6,907 bases of DNA from Actinomycetales bacterium (GTDB lineage Bacteria; Actinomycetota; Actinomycetes; Actinomycetales; Beutenbergiaceae), in NCBI GenBank assembly GCA_016649925.1, contig JAENWO010000131.1, positions 1 through 6,907 on the forward strand, read 5' to 3'. The notes under the pieces are model-generated. The model saw only the letters and a list, made by a program, of their open reading frames with translations, was not told the DNA's origin and did not search any database. The first letter of the stretch is position 1, and every line of letters begins with the position of its first letter. The position numbers and the translations under genes are program-made. Shown here in pieces: positions 1 through 6,296 of this stretch.

Positions 1-56
1 CCGTGGCCGTCGTCCCGCGGGCGCCGCGCGCTGAGCACGCCCGTACGCAGCGCTGA
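1..56 (+). CDS. Possible C-terminal tail of an upstream gene (partial)
   Basis: A reading frame open from the left edge (codons from base 3) ends at TGA 54-56, directly against the stem-loop terminator at 56-90. Its last 17 codons are mostly G/C in the third position, and the stop-then-hairpin arrangement is what a real gene end looks like. Only 17 residues are visible (rich in Ala, Arg and Pro), so no family can be named. A second frame stops at TGA 32-34 and is the alternative. This is inferred mainly from the position of the terminator. Confidence 0.35.
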   Translation, partial: VAVVPRAPRAEHARTQR

Positions 57-90
57 AGGCTCCGCCCCCCGGACCGGGGAGCGGAGCCTT
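56..90 (+). terminator. Stem-loop transcription terminator of the upstream gene
   Basis: The arms aaggctccgc (56-65) and gcggagcctt (81-90) are perfect 10-bp inverted complements. A C4/G4 inner pairing (66-69 with 76-79) can lengthen the stem. There is no long T tract, which is usual for actinobacterial terminators. It lies right after a candidate stop codon and more than 110 bases before the dehydrogenase start, so it most likely ends the transcript entering from the left. Confidence 0.75.
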
Positions 91-134
91 CGTGCATAGG
101 CCCAAAGTCCCCGCCCCGTGGCCCGGCGCCTGCC

Positions 135-164
135 TACGGTGAGGGTGAACCCAGTGTGCTGGGT
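135..164 (+). promoter_or_regulatory. Candidate -10 element and palindromic operator in the dehydrogenase leader
   Basis: A TANNNT-type hexamer, tacggt, lies at 135-140. It is followed by a perfect inverted repeat, acccag-tgtg-ctgggt, at 149-164. A palindrome just downstream of a -10 and 43 bases before the start codon is a typical place for a repressor site. It could instead be a small leader hairpin. No convincing -35 is visible, so the promoter part is weak; the palindrome itself is certain as sequence. Confidence 0.3.
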
Positions 165-207
165 GCCCGACCAACGATGGCGGGCGAAGAGCAAAGGAGG
201 CCATTCG

Positions 208-1263
208 ATGAAGGCTCTCGTGTACCATGGTCCCGGTCAGAAAGTGTGGGAGGACGTCCCCGACCCGGTGATCATCGATCCGACAGACGTCATCGTGCAG
301 GTGGACACCACCACGATCTGCGGGACCGACCTGCACATCCTCAAGGGCGATGTTCCGGCGGTCACCGATGGCCGGATCCTCGGCCACGAGGGTGTCGGCA
401 CGATCACCGAGCTGGGATCAGCCGTGAGCAAGCTCGCGGTGGGGGACCGGGTGATCATCTCGTGCGTGACGTCGTGCGGGTCCTGCACCTACTGCCACCA
501 GGGTCTACCGTCCCACTGCCTCGACGAGGAGGGCGCCTCGGGCGTCGGCTGGATCCTCGGACACCTCATCGACGGAACCCAGGCCGAGTACGTGCGTGTG
601 CCGTTCGCGGAGGGCTCGCTCCACAAGCTCCCCGAGGGCGTCAGCGACGAGGCGGCGCTCACGCTCTCCGACATCCTTCCCACGGGCTTCGAGATCGGGG
701 TGCGCAACGGCCGGGTAAAGCCCGGTGACGTCGTCGCGGTCATCGGGGCCGGGCCCGTCGGCCTGGCCGTGATCATGACTGCGGGGCTGTACGGGGCATC
801 TCGCGTGATCGCCATCGACCTCGACGACAACCGGCTCGCGCTCGCCAAGACGTTCGGTGCCTCCGACACCGTCAACAGCGGCGGCGAGAGCTGGCAGGAC
901 GAGGTCCTAGCCATGACCGACGGCCTGGGCGTGGACGTCGCGATCGAGGCCGTGGGCGTGCCCTCGACCTTCACCATGGCAACCGAGCTGATCCGTCCCG
1001 GCGGCACGGTCGCGAACGTCGGGGTGCACGGCAAGTCGGTCGAGCTCAAGCTGCAGGAGCTCTGGATCAAGGACGTCGCCATCACCACGGGGCTGGTCTC
1101 GGCCACGACGACGCCGATGCTGCTCAAGCTCGTCGCTCAGGGCAAGCTCGCCACGGAGAAGTTCGTCACCCATCGCTTCTCGATGGCGGACATCGTCGAC
1201 GCCTACGACACGTTCGGCCGCGCCGCAGAGACGAAGGCACTGAAGGTGGCCATCAGTCGGTGA
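208..1263 (+). CDS. Zinc-dependent alcohol dehydrogenase (medium-chain dehydrogenase/reductase family)
   Basis: A cytoplasmic NAD(P)-dependent oxidoreductase of 351 residues, which is full length for the family, interconverting alcohols and aldehydes or ketones. The N-terminal GroES-like catalytic domain has the zinc ligand Cys38 (in TTICGTDLH) and His60-Glu61 (GHE), with Asp154 a likely further ligand. The structural-zinc loop is complete: Cys90, Cys93, Cys96 and Cys104, spaced CxxCxxCx7C. The Rossmann domain shows GAGPVG at 180-185, and Asp204 at the end of the second strand suggests NAD over NADP. The ATG at 208 is chosen because aaaggagg (193-200) sits 7 bases upstream; the frame stays open to a GTG at 118, but that extension lacks a ribosome site and family character. 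The gene stands alone between two terminators and is convergent with the fucosidase. The substrate cannot be told from sequence; the closest remembered relatives are actinobacterial proteins annotated simply as zinc-dependent alcohol dehydrogenases. Confidence 0.93.
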   Translation: MKALVYHGPGQKVWEDVPDPVIIDPTDVIVQVDTTTICGTDLHILKGDVPAVTDGRILGHEGVGTITELGSAVSKLAVGDRVIISCVTSCGSCTYCHQGLPSHCLDEEGASGVGWILGHLIDGTQAEYVRVPFAEGSLHKLPEGVSDEAALTLSDILPTGFEIGVRNGRVKPGDVVAVIGAGPVGLAVIMTAGLYGASRVIAIDLDDNRLALAKTFGASDTVNSGGESWQDEVLAMTDGLGVDVAIEAVGVPSTFTMATELIRPGGTVANVGVHGKSVELKLQELWIKDVAITTGLVSATTTPMLLKLVAQGKLATEKFVTHRFSMADIVDAYDTFGRAAETKALKVAISR

Positions 1264-1270
1264 CCCGCTC

Positions 1271-1314
1271 GACGGCACCGGCCCGCGCCCGCAGGGGGGC
1301 GGACCGGTGCCGTC
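1271..1314 (+). terminator. Stem-loop terminator after the alcohol dehydrogenase
   Basis: The arms gacggcaccgg (1271-1281) and ccggtgccgtc (1304-1314) form a perfect 11-bp stem starting 7 bases after the dehydrogenase stop. The loop is C- and G-rich and can pair further. There is no T tract. A second, smaller hairpin follows at 1335-1354 (gcagccg/cggctgc, 6-base loop). Confidence 0.75.
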
Positions 1315-1334
1315 CGAACGACCCTGTGGCGAGC

Positions 1335-1354
1335 GCAGCCGTGGAACCGGCTGC
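1335..1354. other. Short hairpin in the convergent intergenic region
   Basis: A perfect 7-bp inverted repeat (gcagccg 1335-1341, cggctgc 1348-1354) with a 6-base loop lies between the two convergent genes. It may back up the stronger terminator just before it. The rest of 1315-1490 holds no gene that I can support. Confidence 0.3.
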
Positions 1355-1492
1355 ACGGGGGCGGCCTTCTGACCACTCCACATGTCCCACGGTCGGCGTC
1401 GGCGATCTGAGTGACCCAGGGCCACGGCTGCACACCGGGGCACGTCCGAACCGACCCGCGTGCCGGACGCGTACCTCACAGGTCAGTGCCGC

Positions 1493-1519
1493 CGCGGGTT
1501 CGAGTTCCGCTGACCCGCG
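1493..1519 (-). terminator. Candidate terminator hairpin after the fucosidase gene
   Basis: The arms cgcgggt (1493-1499) and acccgcg (1513-1519) form a 7-bp GC-rich stem with a 13-base loop. It starts 8 bases beyond the stop of the minus-strand fucosidase gene, where a terminator is expected. There is no T tract, so the call rests on position and stem. Confidence 0.45.
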
Positions 1520-1527
1520 CCGTAGGT

Positions 1528-3129
1528 TCAGCCGTGGAGGTAGTCGTGCCGCTGCTGAGCCGCCGATGCGGTGATCCACACCTTGAGGACGACCCCGACA
1601 GGTCCCGGACGGTCCTGCGGCAACTGCACTGCGAGGTGCTCCGGGTGACGTTCCCACGCCACGAGCGCCCCGTCGGTGCCCCGGCGTCCTAGGACGTCAA
1701 CGCGAACGATGCCCTCCGGCAACAGGGCCGAATTTGAACCCAGGGCGCGGATCCGGGCGACGTGGTCCTCGGGCCAGGCCAGCAGGATCGCGTACAGGTA
1801 TCGGCCCGTGACGTCGATACGGGTGGTGAACCGTACGTCGGCGCTCGTGTACGGGGCGAGCTGGGCGTCGACGAAGGACCCCACCGCTGTCGCCGTCGGC
1901 CCCTCGCCCGGCACGACCCAGGGTCGCGAGCCGTAGATGGCCTCTCCGTTGACCGTCAACCAGTCGCCAATCCCCTCGAGCAGAGCCCGTTCGGGTTCCG
2001 GGATCGTCCCGTCGGGCTTGGGACCGACGTTCAGCAGCAGCACACCGTTCTTGGCGACGACGTCCGCGAGCTCGGCGACAAGACCATCCAGGGACTTGTA
2101 GTCGTGGCCCTCGACCCAGGACCATGCCCCCTTGGCGAGAGCTGTGTCGTTCTGCCAGACGCCCGGCCGGATCTCCCCCATCGCGCCACGTTCGATGTCG
2201 TACACAGCCGAGCCGGGTGCGAATGCCTCCCACTTGTAGTTGATGACGACCTCGCGGCCCCACTCGGCAGCCCGGTTGTAGTAGTACGCCGCGAGCATGC
2301 GTAGGTAGGGCTCGAAGGCTGGCTGCTCGATCCACCAGTCGAACCAGAGGACCTGCGGGCGGTAGGTGTCGATGAGCTCGGCCGTACGCAGCAGCCAGTC
2401 CTCCAGGAATTGCTCGTTCGGGGCCGTCTCCTCGCGCATTGCCGGGCCGTAGAAGTCGGCGTAGTCGGGATTGCCCACGTCGGACTCGAAGCGATGGCCA
2501 CCGTTCATGAACCACCAATGCTCAGCCCGGTGCGAGGAGGTCCCGAAAACCATCGAGGCTGCGCGGGTCGCGGTGGCGAGCTCACCCAGGACATCACGGC
2601 GCGGCCCCATGGCCGTTGCCTTCCACCGAGATCTGGCGGTCTCATACATCGCGAACCCGTCGTGGTGCTCGGCGACCGGGACCACGAACTGGGCTCCGGC
2701 GCGCCTGAACAGGCGGGCCCACTCCTGCGCGTCGAAGAACTCTGCCCGGAAGTGCGGGACGAAATCCTTGTAGCCGAACCTCGCCTGCGGACCGTAGGTC
2801 GCCACGTGGTGCTCGAACTCGCGGGTGCCCTCGAGGTACATGTTGCGCGAGTACCACTCACTCGCAAAAGCCGGGACCGAGTAGACGCCCCAGTGGATGA
2901 AGATCCCGAACTTGGCGTCCTCGTACCACCGCGGCGGTGTGTAGGAAGCCAGGGACTCCCAGTCGTCGGAATACGGCCCGCGCCGGATCACCTCGGCCAC
3001 GCGGGCCAGCTCGTCGTCATCTTGCTTCCGGGTCCGCTCCACCCGGGGCGGGAGATCTGCGTCGCCGGGCTCCTCGTCGTCGTGCGGGGACTCGGGAACG
3101 TGGACGGGGACGGGGACGGGTGGGTGCAC
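1528..3129 (-). CDS. Alpha-L-fucosidase, glycoside hydrolase family 29
   Basis: A retaining glycosidase of about 533 residues that hydrolyses terminal alpha-L-fucosyl groups. The GH29 barrel is recognisable throughout: FGIFIHWG with His79 and Trp80 near the N-terminus, AEHHDGFAMY with His155-His156, the SSHRAEHWW strand near 198-206, and LWFDWW with Asp264 as the expected nucleophile. The late barrel motif NGVLLLNVGPKPDGTIPE follows at about 361-378. A C-terminal beta-sandwich of roughly 130 residues completes the protein. The acid/base residue varies in GH29 and I do not assign it. No signal peptide is visible, so it probably acts in the cytoplasm on imported fucosylated oligosaccharides. 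I chose GTG at 3129 because aaaagga lies 6 bases upstream on the minus strand; an in-frame ATG at 3159 would add 10 residues but has no ribosome site. The N-terminus begins with a Val-Pro alternation coded by short ggacgg-type repeats. The gene is intact and alone, convergent with the dehydrogenase and divergent from a lacZ relic. Confidence 0.92.
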   Translation of the reverse strand: MHPPVPVPVHVPESPHDDEEPGDADLPPRVERTRKQDDDELARVAEVIRRGPYSDDWESLASYTPPRWYEDAKFGIFIHWGVYSVPAFASEWYSRNMYLEGTREFEHHVATYGPQARFGYKDFVPHFRAEFFDAQEWARLFRRAGAQFVVPVAEHHDGFAMYETARSRWKATAMGPRRDVLGELATATRAASMVFGTSSHRAEHWWFMNGGHRFESDVGNPDYADFYGPAMREETAPNEQFLEDWLLRTAELIDTYRPQVLWFDWWIEQPAFEPYLRMLAAYYYNRAAEWGREVVINYKWEAFAPGSAVYDIERGAMGEIRPGVWQNDTALAKGAWSWVEGHDYKSLDGLVAELADVVAKNGVLLLNVGPKPDGTIPEPERALLEGIGDWLTVNGEAIYGSRPWVVPGEGPTATAVGSFVDAQLAPYTSADVRFTTRIDVTGRYLYAILLAWPEDHVARIRALGSNSALLPEGIVRVDVLGRRGTDGALVAWERHPEHLAVQLPQDRPGPVGVVLKVWITASAAQQRHDYLHG

Positions 3130-3191
3130 AGCAGGTCCTTTTGATGGTTGGTGCTTCATCGCCCAGTGTCCAGGAATGACGTGACGGTGTC

Positions 3192-3212
3192 TGCCAGATT
3201 GGTCGCTTGGCA
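3192..3212. promoter_or_regulatory. Weak dyad in the fucosidase upstream region
   Basis: The arms tgcca (3192-3196) and tggca (3208-3212) form a 21-base dyad 63 bases upstream of the chosen fucosidase start. Sugar-utilisation genes of actinobacteria are often controlled by LacI-family repressors that bind dyads of about this size. Five-base arms are common by chance, and no clear -10/-35 pair was found nearby. Confidence 0.15.
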
Positions 3213-3272
3213 CCGAGCCGTTCGAGCTCACCTGGCGGGCGCGGATCCGGCGGGCAGGGCCGACGGTGAGGC

Positions 3273-3783
3273 GTGGCCCGCTTCGACGCCCGCGGGGCCC
3301 TCGTCGCCCTGGGCGGGTACGCCGTCGTCGGTCCACGGCACGACCTGTGGCGTGCGCCCACGGACAACGACTCCGACGGCGACCGGGTCGTGGACGGGTG
3401 GCGCGCCGTCGGGCGGGGCGTCCGGCTCGACGTCGAAACGACGCCGCTCGGGGGCCGGACCACGACCATGCCGCGGATCGGGCTGCGGATGGGTGTGCCC
3501 GCCGGGCTCGACACGCTCACCTGGTTCGGTCTGGGCCCGGGGGAGGCCTACGCCGACACCGGCCGGGCGACGCACGTGGGCCGCTTCACCCGGACGGTGG
3601 CCGAGCTGCAGACGCCGTACGTCTTCCCGCAGGAGAACGGGAACCGCAACGACGTGCGGTGGGCGCGGCTGATCGGGCCCGGTGGGACGGGTCGGGACGT
3701 CCTCGTGCGGCCCGGGTGTCCTGCCGCAGCACCGGCTGGGGGCGTGCGCTGCCCGGTTCTCGGTCGAGCTGAGCCCCATCTGA
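3273..3783 (+). pseudogene. lacZ: Remnant of beta-galactosidase (GH2, LacZ), C-terminal region, copy 1
   Basis: The frame opening at 3273 encodes LacZ domain-5 sequence. It includes GPRHDLWRAPTDND (residues 20-33), equivalent to RAPLDND of E. coli LacZ. It also includes PRIGLR...LTWFGLGPGEAYAD and TPYVFPQENGNR (about 67-125), equivalent to ARIGL, WLGLGP and TPYVFPSENG. The segment between the two blocks is far too short, so an internal piece has been lost near residues 45-55. Homology breaks again near 3690-3702. It then resumes in another frame at 3703-3783 with SCGPGVLPQHRL... and the stop TGA 3781-3783, which looks like the original LacZ C-terminus. All catalytic domains of the parent enzyme (about 1000 residues) are absent, and an in-frame stop (3267-3269) lies just upstream. 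No activity is expected. The relic ends 53 bases before nhaA. Confidence 0.85.
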
Positions 3784-3824
3784 GCGTGGTAGGGGCCGTC
3801 CCTGGCCTCGTGGGGGCGGGTCAG

Positions 3825-3839
3825 TAGTCTGATCCGGTG
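3825..3839 (+). promoter_or_regulatory. Probable leaderless promoter (-10 element) of nhaA
   Basis: The hexamer tagtct (3825-3830) fits TANNNT, and the GTG start codon follows 6 bases later at 3837. This spacing puts the transcription start on the start codon itself, a common actinobacterial arrangement. It also explains why no Shine-Dalgarno sequence is seen. No good -35 is evident. Confidence 0.55.
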
Positions 3840-5729
3840 GCGACCACCGCGAGCTCCCGGTCCGGCCAGACTCGTCGGCGCCACTTCTCGGGCCAGCTGC
3901 CGGCCCCGCTGCGCACCTTCCTGAGCACCGAGGCCGGCGGGGCCGTGCTGCTCCTGGCGGCAGCCGTCGTCGCGCTCGTCTGGGCGAACTCACCGTGGTC
4001 CGGTGCCTACGAGGCGCTGTGGGGCGCCGAGGGGTCGGTGCTTTTCGGGGGCGCGGAGCTCGCCATGGACCTCGGCCACTGGGTGAACGACGGGCTCATG
4101 GTCGTCTTCTTCTTCGTCATCGGTCTGGAGGTCCGCCGCGAGCTCTCGATGGGCGAGCTGACGGACCGCCGGCGCATCGTGCTGCCGGTCCTGGCCGGGA
4201 TCGGCGGCATGGTAGTGCCAGCCCTGCTCTACCTCCTCCTCAACCCGGGTGGCGAGGCGGCGCACGGCTGGGGCGTGGTCATCGGTACCGACACCGCGTT
4301 CCTGCTCGGCGCCCTGGCGCTCGTCGGCCCGTCCTCCTCTACGCAGCTGCGGGTCTTCCTGCTGACGCTGACGGTCGTGGACGACCTGGTGGCCGTGACC
4401 GTGATCGGGGTGGTCTACTCCGAGGAGGTCGACCTGGCGGCTCTCGGGGCCGCCATCGTCTGCCTCGTCGCGCTCGCGGTCATGGGCCGCCTCGGCGTGT
4501 GGCGGGCCTGGGCCTACGTCGTCGTGGTCCTCGCGCTCTGGCTCGCCACGATCGCCTCCGGCGTGCACCCCTCGATCGCGGGGATGGCGGCCGGGCTGCT
4601 CGTGCCCGCGTTCGGTCCGCGCCGGCTGGAGGTGGACGGGGCCGCCCGGCTGTTCCGTGCGTTCCGGCAGTCGCCGCAGCCCAGCGTCGGCTACTCGGCC
4701 CAGGTGGGGCTCGCCCGGGCGATCTCCGTGAACGAGCGGCTGCAGACGGTGCTGCACCCGTGGGCCAGCTACGTCATCGTGCCGGTGTTCGCGCTCGCGA
4801 ACGCCGGTGTCGACCTGCGGGACGGCGTCCTCGCCGACGCCCTGGGCTCCCGCGTCACGTGGGGCGTGGTGCTCGGTCTCGTCGTCGGCAAGCTGGTCGG
4901 CATCAGCGTCGGCGCCCTCGGCGGTGCACGGCTGGGCCTCGGCCGGCTCCCGCTGGGCGTCGGCCCGGGCCACGTGGTGGGCGGTGCCGCCCTGTCCGGG
5001 ATCGGGTTCACGGTCTCCCTGCTCATCGTGGACCTGGCGTTCCGCGGTTCGACCCTGCGCGACGAGGCCACCGTGGGCGTGCTGCTCGCGGCCGGGCTGG
5101 CGGTCGCCGTCGGCTGGGTCGTCTTCCGCCTCGCGGCCGTGCTGCGCGGGGAGACCTCGGCGAGCCTGCCCATGGTGCTGGACCGGCCCGTGGAGAGCGG
5201 CCGCGACCATATCCGCGGGCCCGTCGACGCCCCACTCACGCTGGTCGAGTACGGCGACTATGACTGCCCGTTCTGCGCGCGCGCTACGGGCGTGGCCCGT
5301 GAGCTGCGCGCGCATTTCGGGGACGACCTGCGCTACGTCTTCCGGCACCTCCCCTTGCCGGACGTGCACCCGCACGCCGAGCTCGCGGCCGCAGCGGCGG
5401 AGGCGGCCGCCGCGCAGGGGTCGTTCTGGGAGATGCACGACCTGTTGTTCGCGCGCCAGGACTCGCTCGAGCTGGCGGACCTGGCCGGCTACGCCGGGGA
5501 CCTCGGCCTGGACGTCGAACGGTTCCTGCGTGACCTCGACGACAGCCAGAGTGCCCGCCGGGTGCGCGACGACGTCGCAAGTGCCGAGGCCAGCGGCGCC
5601 CGCGGGACGCCGACGTTCTTCGTGGGGAACCGCCGGCACCTAGGTGCCCACGACACCGAGACCCTGGTCCGCGACCTCGAGGCGAGCCGGGGCGAGCGAA
5701 CTGTTCAGCCGGCCGTCGAGGAGGTCTGA
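3837..5729 (+). CDS. nhaA: Na+/H+ antiporter NhaA fused to a C-terminal DsbA-like thioredoxin-fold domain
   Basis: A 630-residue inner-membrane protein that should exchange cytoplasmic Na+ (or Li+) for external H+, serving sodium tolerance and pH homeostasis. Residues about 20-437 are a full NhaA domain with around 12 hydrophobic segments. Asp152 (GTDTAF) matches E. coli Asp133, the pair Asp182-Asp183 (VVDDL) matches Asp163-Asp164 of the ion site, and Lys352 (VGKLVGI) matches Lys300. After a short linker, residues about 452-615 form a DsbA-type domain with the redox motif Cys477-Pro-Phe-Cys480 (in YGDYDCPFC) and the cis-proline loop GTPTFFV at 590-596 (Pro592). Both halves look intact, so this is a genuine fusion; the architecture is known from other actinobacteria. 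E. coli NhaA has both termini in the cytoplasm, which would place the thioredoxin fold inside the cell. The GTG at 3837 is supported by the -10 placed for leaderless expression. The gene lies between two lacZ relics and shares no operon with them. Confidence 0.95.
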   Translation: MATTASSRSGQTRRRHFSGQLPAPLRTFLSTEAGGAVLLLAAAVVALVWANSPWSGAYEALWGAEGSVLFGGAELAMDLGHWVNDGLMVVFFFVIGLEVRRELSMGELTDRRRIVLPVLAGIGGMVVPALLYLLLNPGGEAAHGWGVVIGTDTAFLLGALALVGPSSSTQLRVFLLTLTVVDDLVAVTVIGVVYSEEVDLAALGAAIVCLVALAVMGRLGVWRAWAYVVVVLALWLATIASGVHPSIAGMAAGLLVPAFGPRRLEVDGAARLFRAFRQSPQPSVGYSAQVGLARAISVNERLQTVLHPWASYVIVPVFALANAGVDLRDGVLADALGSRVTWGVVLGLVVGKLVGISVGALGGARLGLGRLPLGVGPGHVVGGAALSGIGFTVSLLIVDLAFRGSTLRDEATVGVLLAAGLAVAVGWVVFRLAAVLRGETSASLPMVLDRPVESGRDHIRGPVDAPLTLVEYGDYDCPFCARATGVARELRAHFGDDLRYVFRHLPLPDVHPHAELAAAAAEAAAAQGSFWEMHDLLFARQDSLELADLAGYAGDLGLDVERFLRDLDDSQSARRVRDDVASAEASGARGTPTFFVGNRRHLGAHDTETLVRDLEASRGERTVQPAVEEV

Positions 5730-5740
5730 GTCCCGTCCGC

Positions 5741-5756
5741 GCCGCGGCTGCGCGGC
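5741..5756 (+). terminator. Candidate terminator hairpin after nhaA
   Basis: The arms gccgcg (5741-5746) and cgcggc (5751-5756) form a perfect 6-bp stem with a 4-base loop, 11 bases after the nhaA stop. The stem is all G/C but short and without a T tract, so this is a tentative call. Confidence 0.4.
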
Positions 5757-5769
5757 CAGCAGGCGATCT

Positions 5770-5797
5770 GGAGGACGTCGGGCATGAATCTATTCAT
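5770..5797 (+). promoter_or_regulatory. Orphan ribosome-binding site with an AT-rich palindrome
   Basis: ggagg (5770-5774) lies 9 bases before an ATG at 5784. That ATG sits in the palindrome atgaat-ct-attcat (5784-5797), an AT-rich island in GC-rich surroundings. The frame from this ATG runs only 52 codons (to 5942) into sequence without recognisable character, so I do not call it a gene. It could be the surviving start of a deleted gene, or the palindrome could be a regulator site. The rest of 5757-5990 holds nothing else that I recognise. Confidence 0.25.
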
Positions 5798-5990
5798 CGG
5801 CGGGCCGGGGATCCGGAAGGGAGGGCGTGGACCCGGACGCCGACGGTCCTCCTGGGCGTTAGGCTGCGCCACACCCACCACACCAACGCAGGGGGATGAG
5901 CCGGGATGGGCGGATCGAGCCCTCGCACGCGGCCCGGCATGAACGACGTCGCGCCTCTGGCGTGCGTGTCCCACCGGACGGTCTCGCGGG

Positions 5991-6296
5991 CTGGGGGAGT
6001 GGACCACGACCGTCCCCGCGGATCGGTCTGCGGTTCGGTGTGCCGACGGCGCTGAGGGAGCTCACCTGGTTCGGGCTCGGCCCGGGCGAGGTCTACGCGG
6101 ACAGGCGGTGGGCGGCCCGCGTGGGCCGGTTCGCGCGGACGGTCGAGGAGCTGCAGACGCCGTACGTGTTCCCGCGAGAGAACGGCAACCGCAAGGACGC
6201 GCGCTGGGCGCGCCTCGTCGCGGCGGACGGCTCCGTCATCGCGGTGCGCGCGGCCGACGGTGTCGACCTCACTTTCCGGCGGCCACGACGCGCCGC
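5991..6296 (+). pseudogene. lacZ: Remnant of beta-galactosidase (GH2, LacZ), C-terminal region, copy 2
   Basis: From 6016 the frame encodes LacZ domain-5 sequence: PRIGLRFGVP, LTWFGLGPGE, then TPYVFPRENGNR and RWARL, followed by about 25 less certain LacZ-like residues up to roughly 6296. Immediately upstream, GEWTTTV (5997-6014 region) reads in a different frame; one extra C in the run 6014-6017 breaks the natural TTTVPRIGL sequence. Upstream of 5991 the LacZ signal is lost and the true C-terminus is not found, so the copy is truncated at both ends and frameshifted. A frame open from GTG 5896 to 6435 spans this segment, but its first 40 and last 45 codons show no family character. Over 67 residues it matches copy 1 at 51 positions. 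It should be non-functional. Confidence 0.82.

Noticed and set aside
118..207. Extension of the alcohol dehydrogenase to an upstream GTG at 118
   Set aside because: The 30 extra residues have no family character, and a strong ribosome site sits directly before ATG 208.
489..1127. Minus-strand open frame opposite the alcohol dehydrogenase
   Set aside because: It is antisense to a gene with intact catalytic and zinc motifs, shows no motifs of its own and has no ribosome site.
1494..1510. A tRNA T-arm-like hairpin (gcggg-ttcgagt-tccgc) suggesting a tRNA gene or attachment-site remnant
   Set aside because: The 3' side of an acceptor stem would be tgacccg at 1511-1517, but no matching cgggtca lies about 70 bases upstream. 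No convincing D or anticodon arm is present.
3100..3165. A tggaca/aaccat pair as a fucosidase promoter on the minus strand
   Set aside because: The spacing is 17 bases, but the -10 matches only half the consensus and the implied transcript start would fall in the ribosome site.
3990..5639. A long (549-codon) open frame on the minus strand opposite nhaA
   Set aside because: It is fully antisense to a clear NhaA-DsbA gene, encodes a polar, compositionally biased protein with no family motifs, and is explained by GC-biased codons in the opposite strand.
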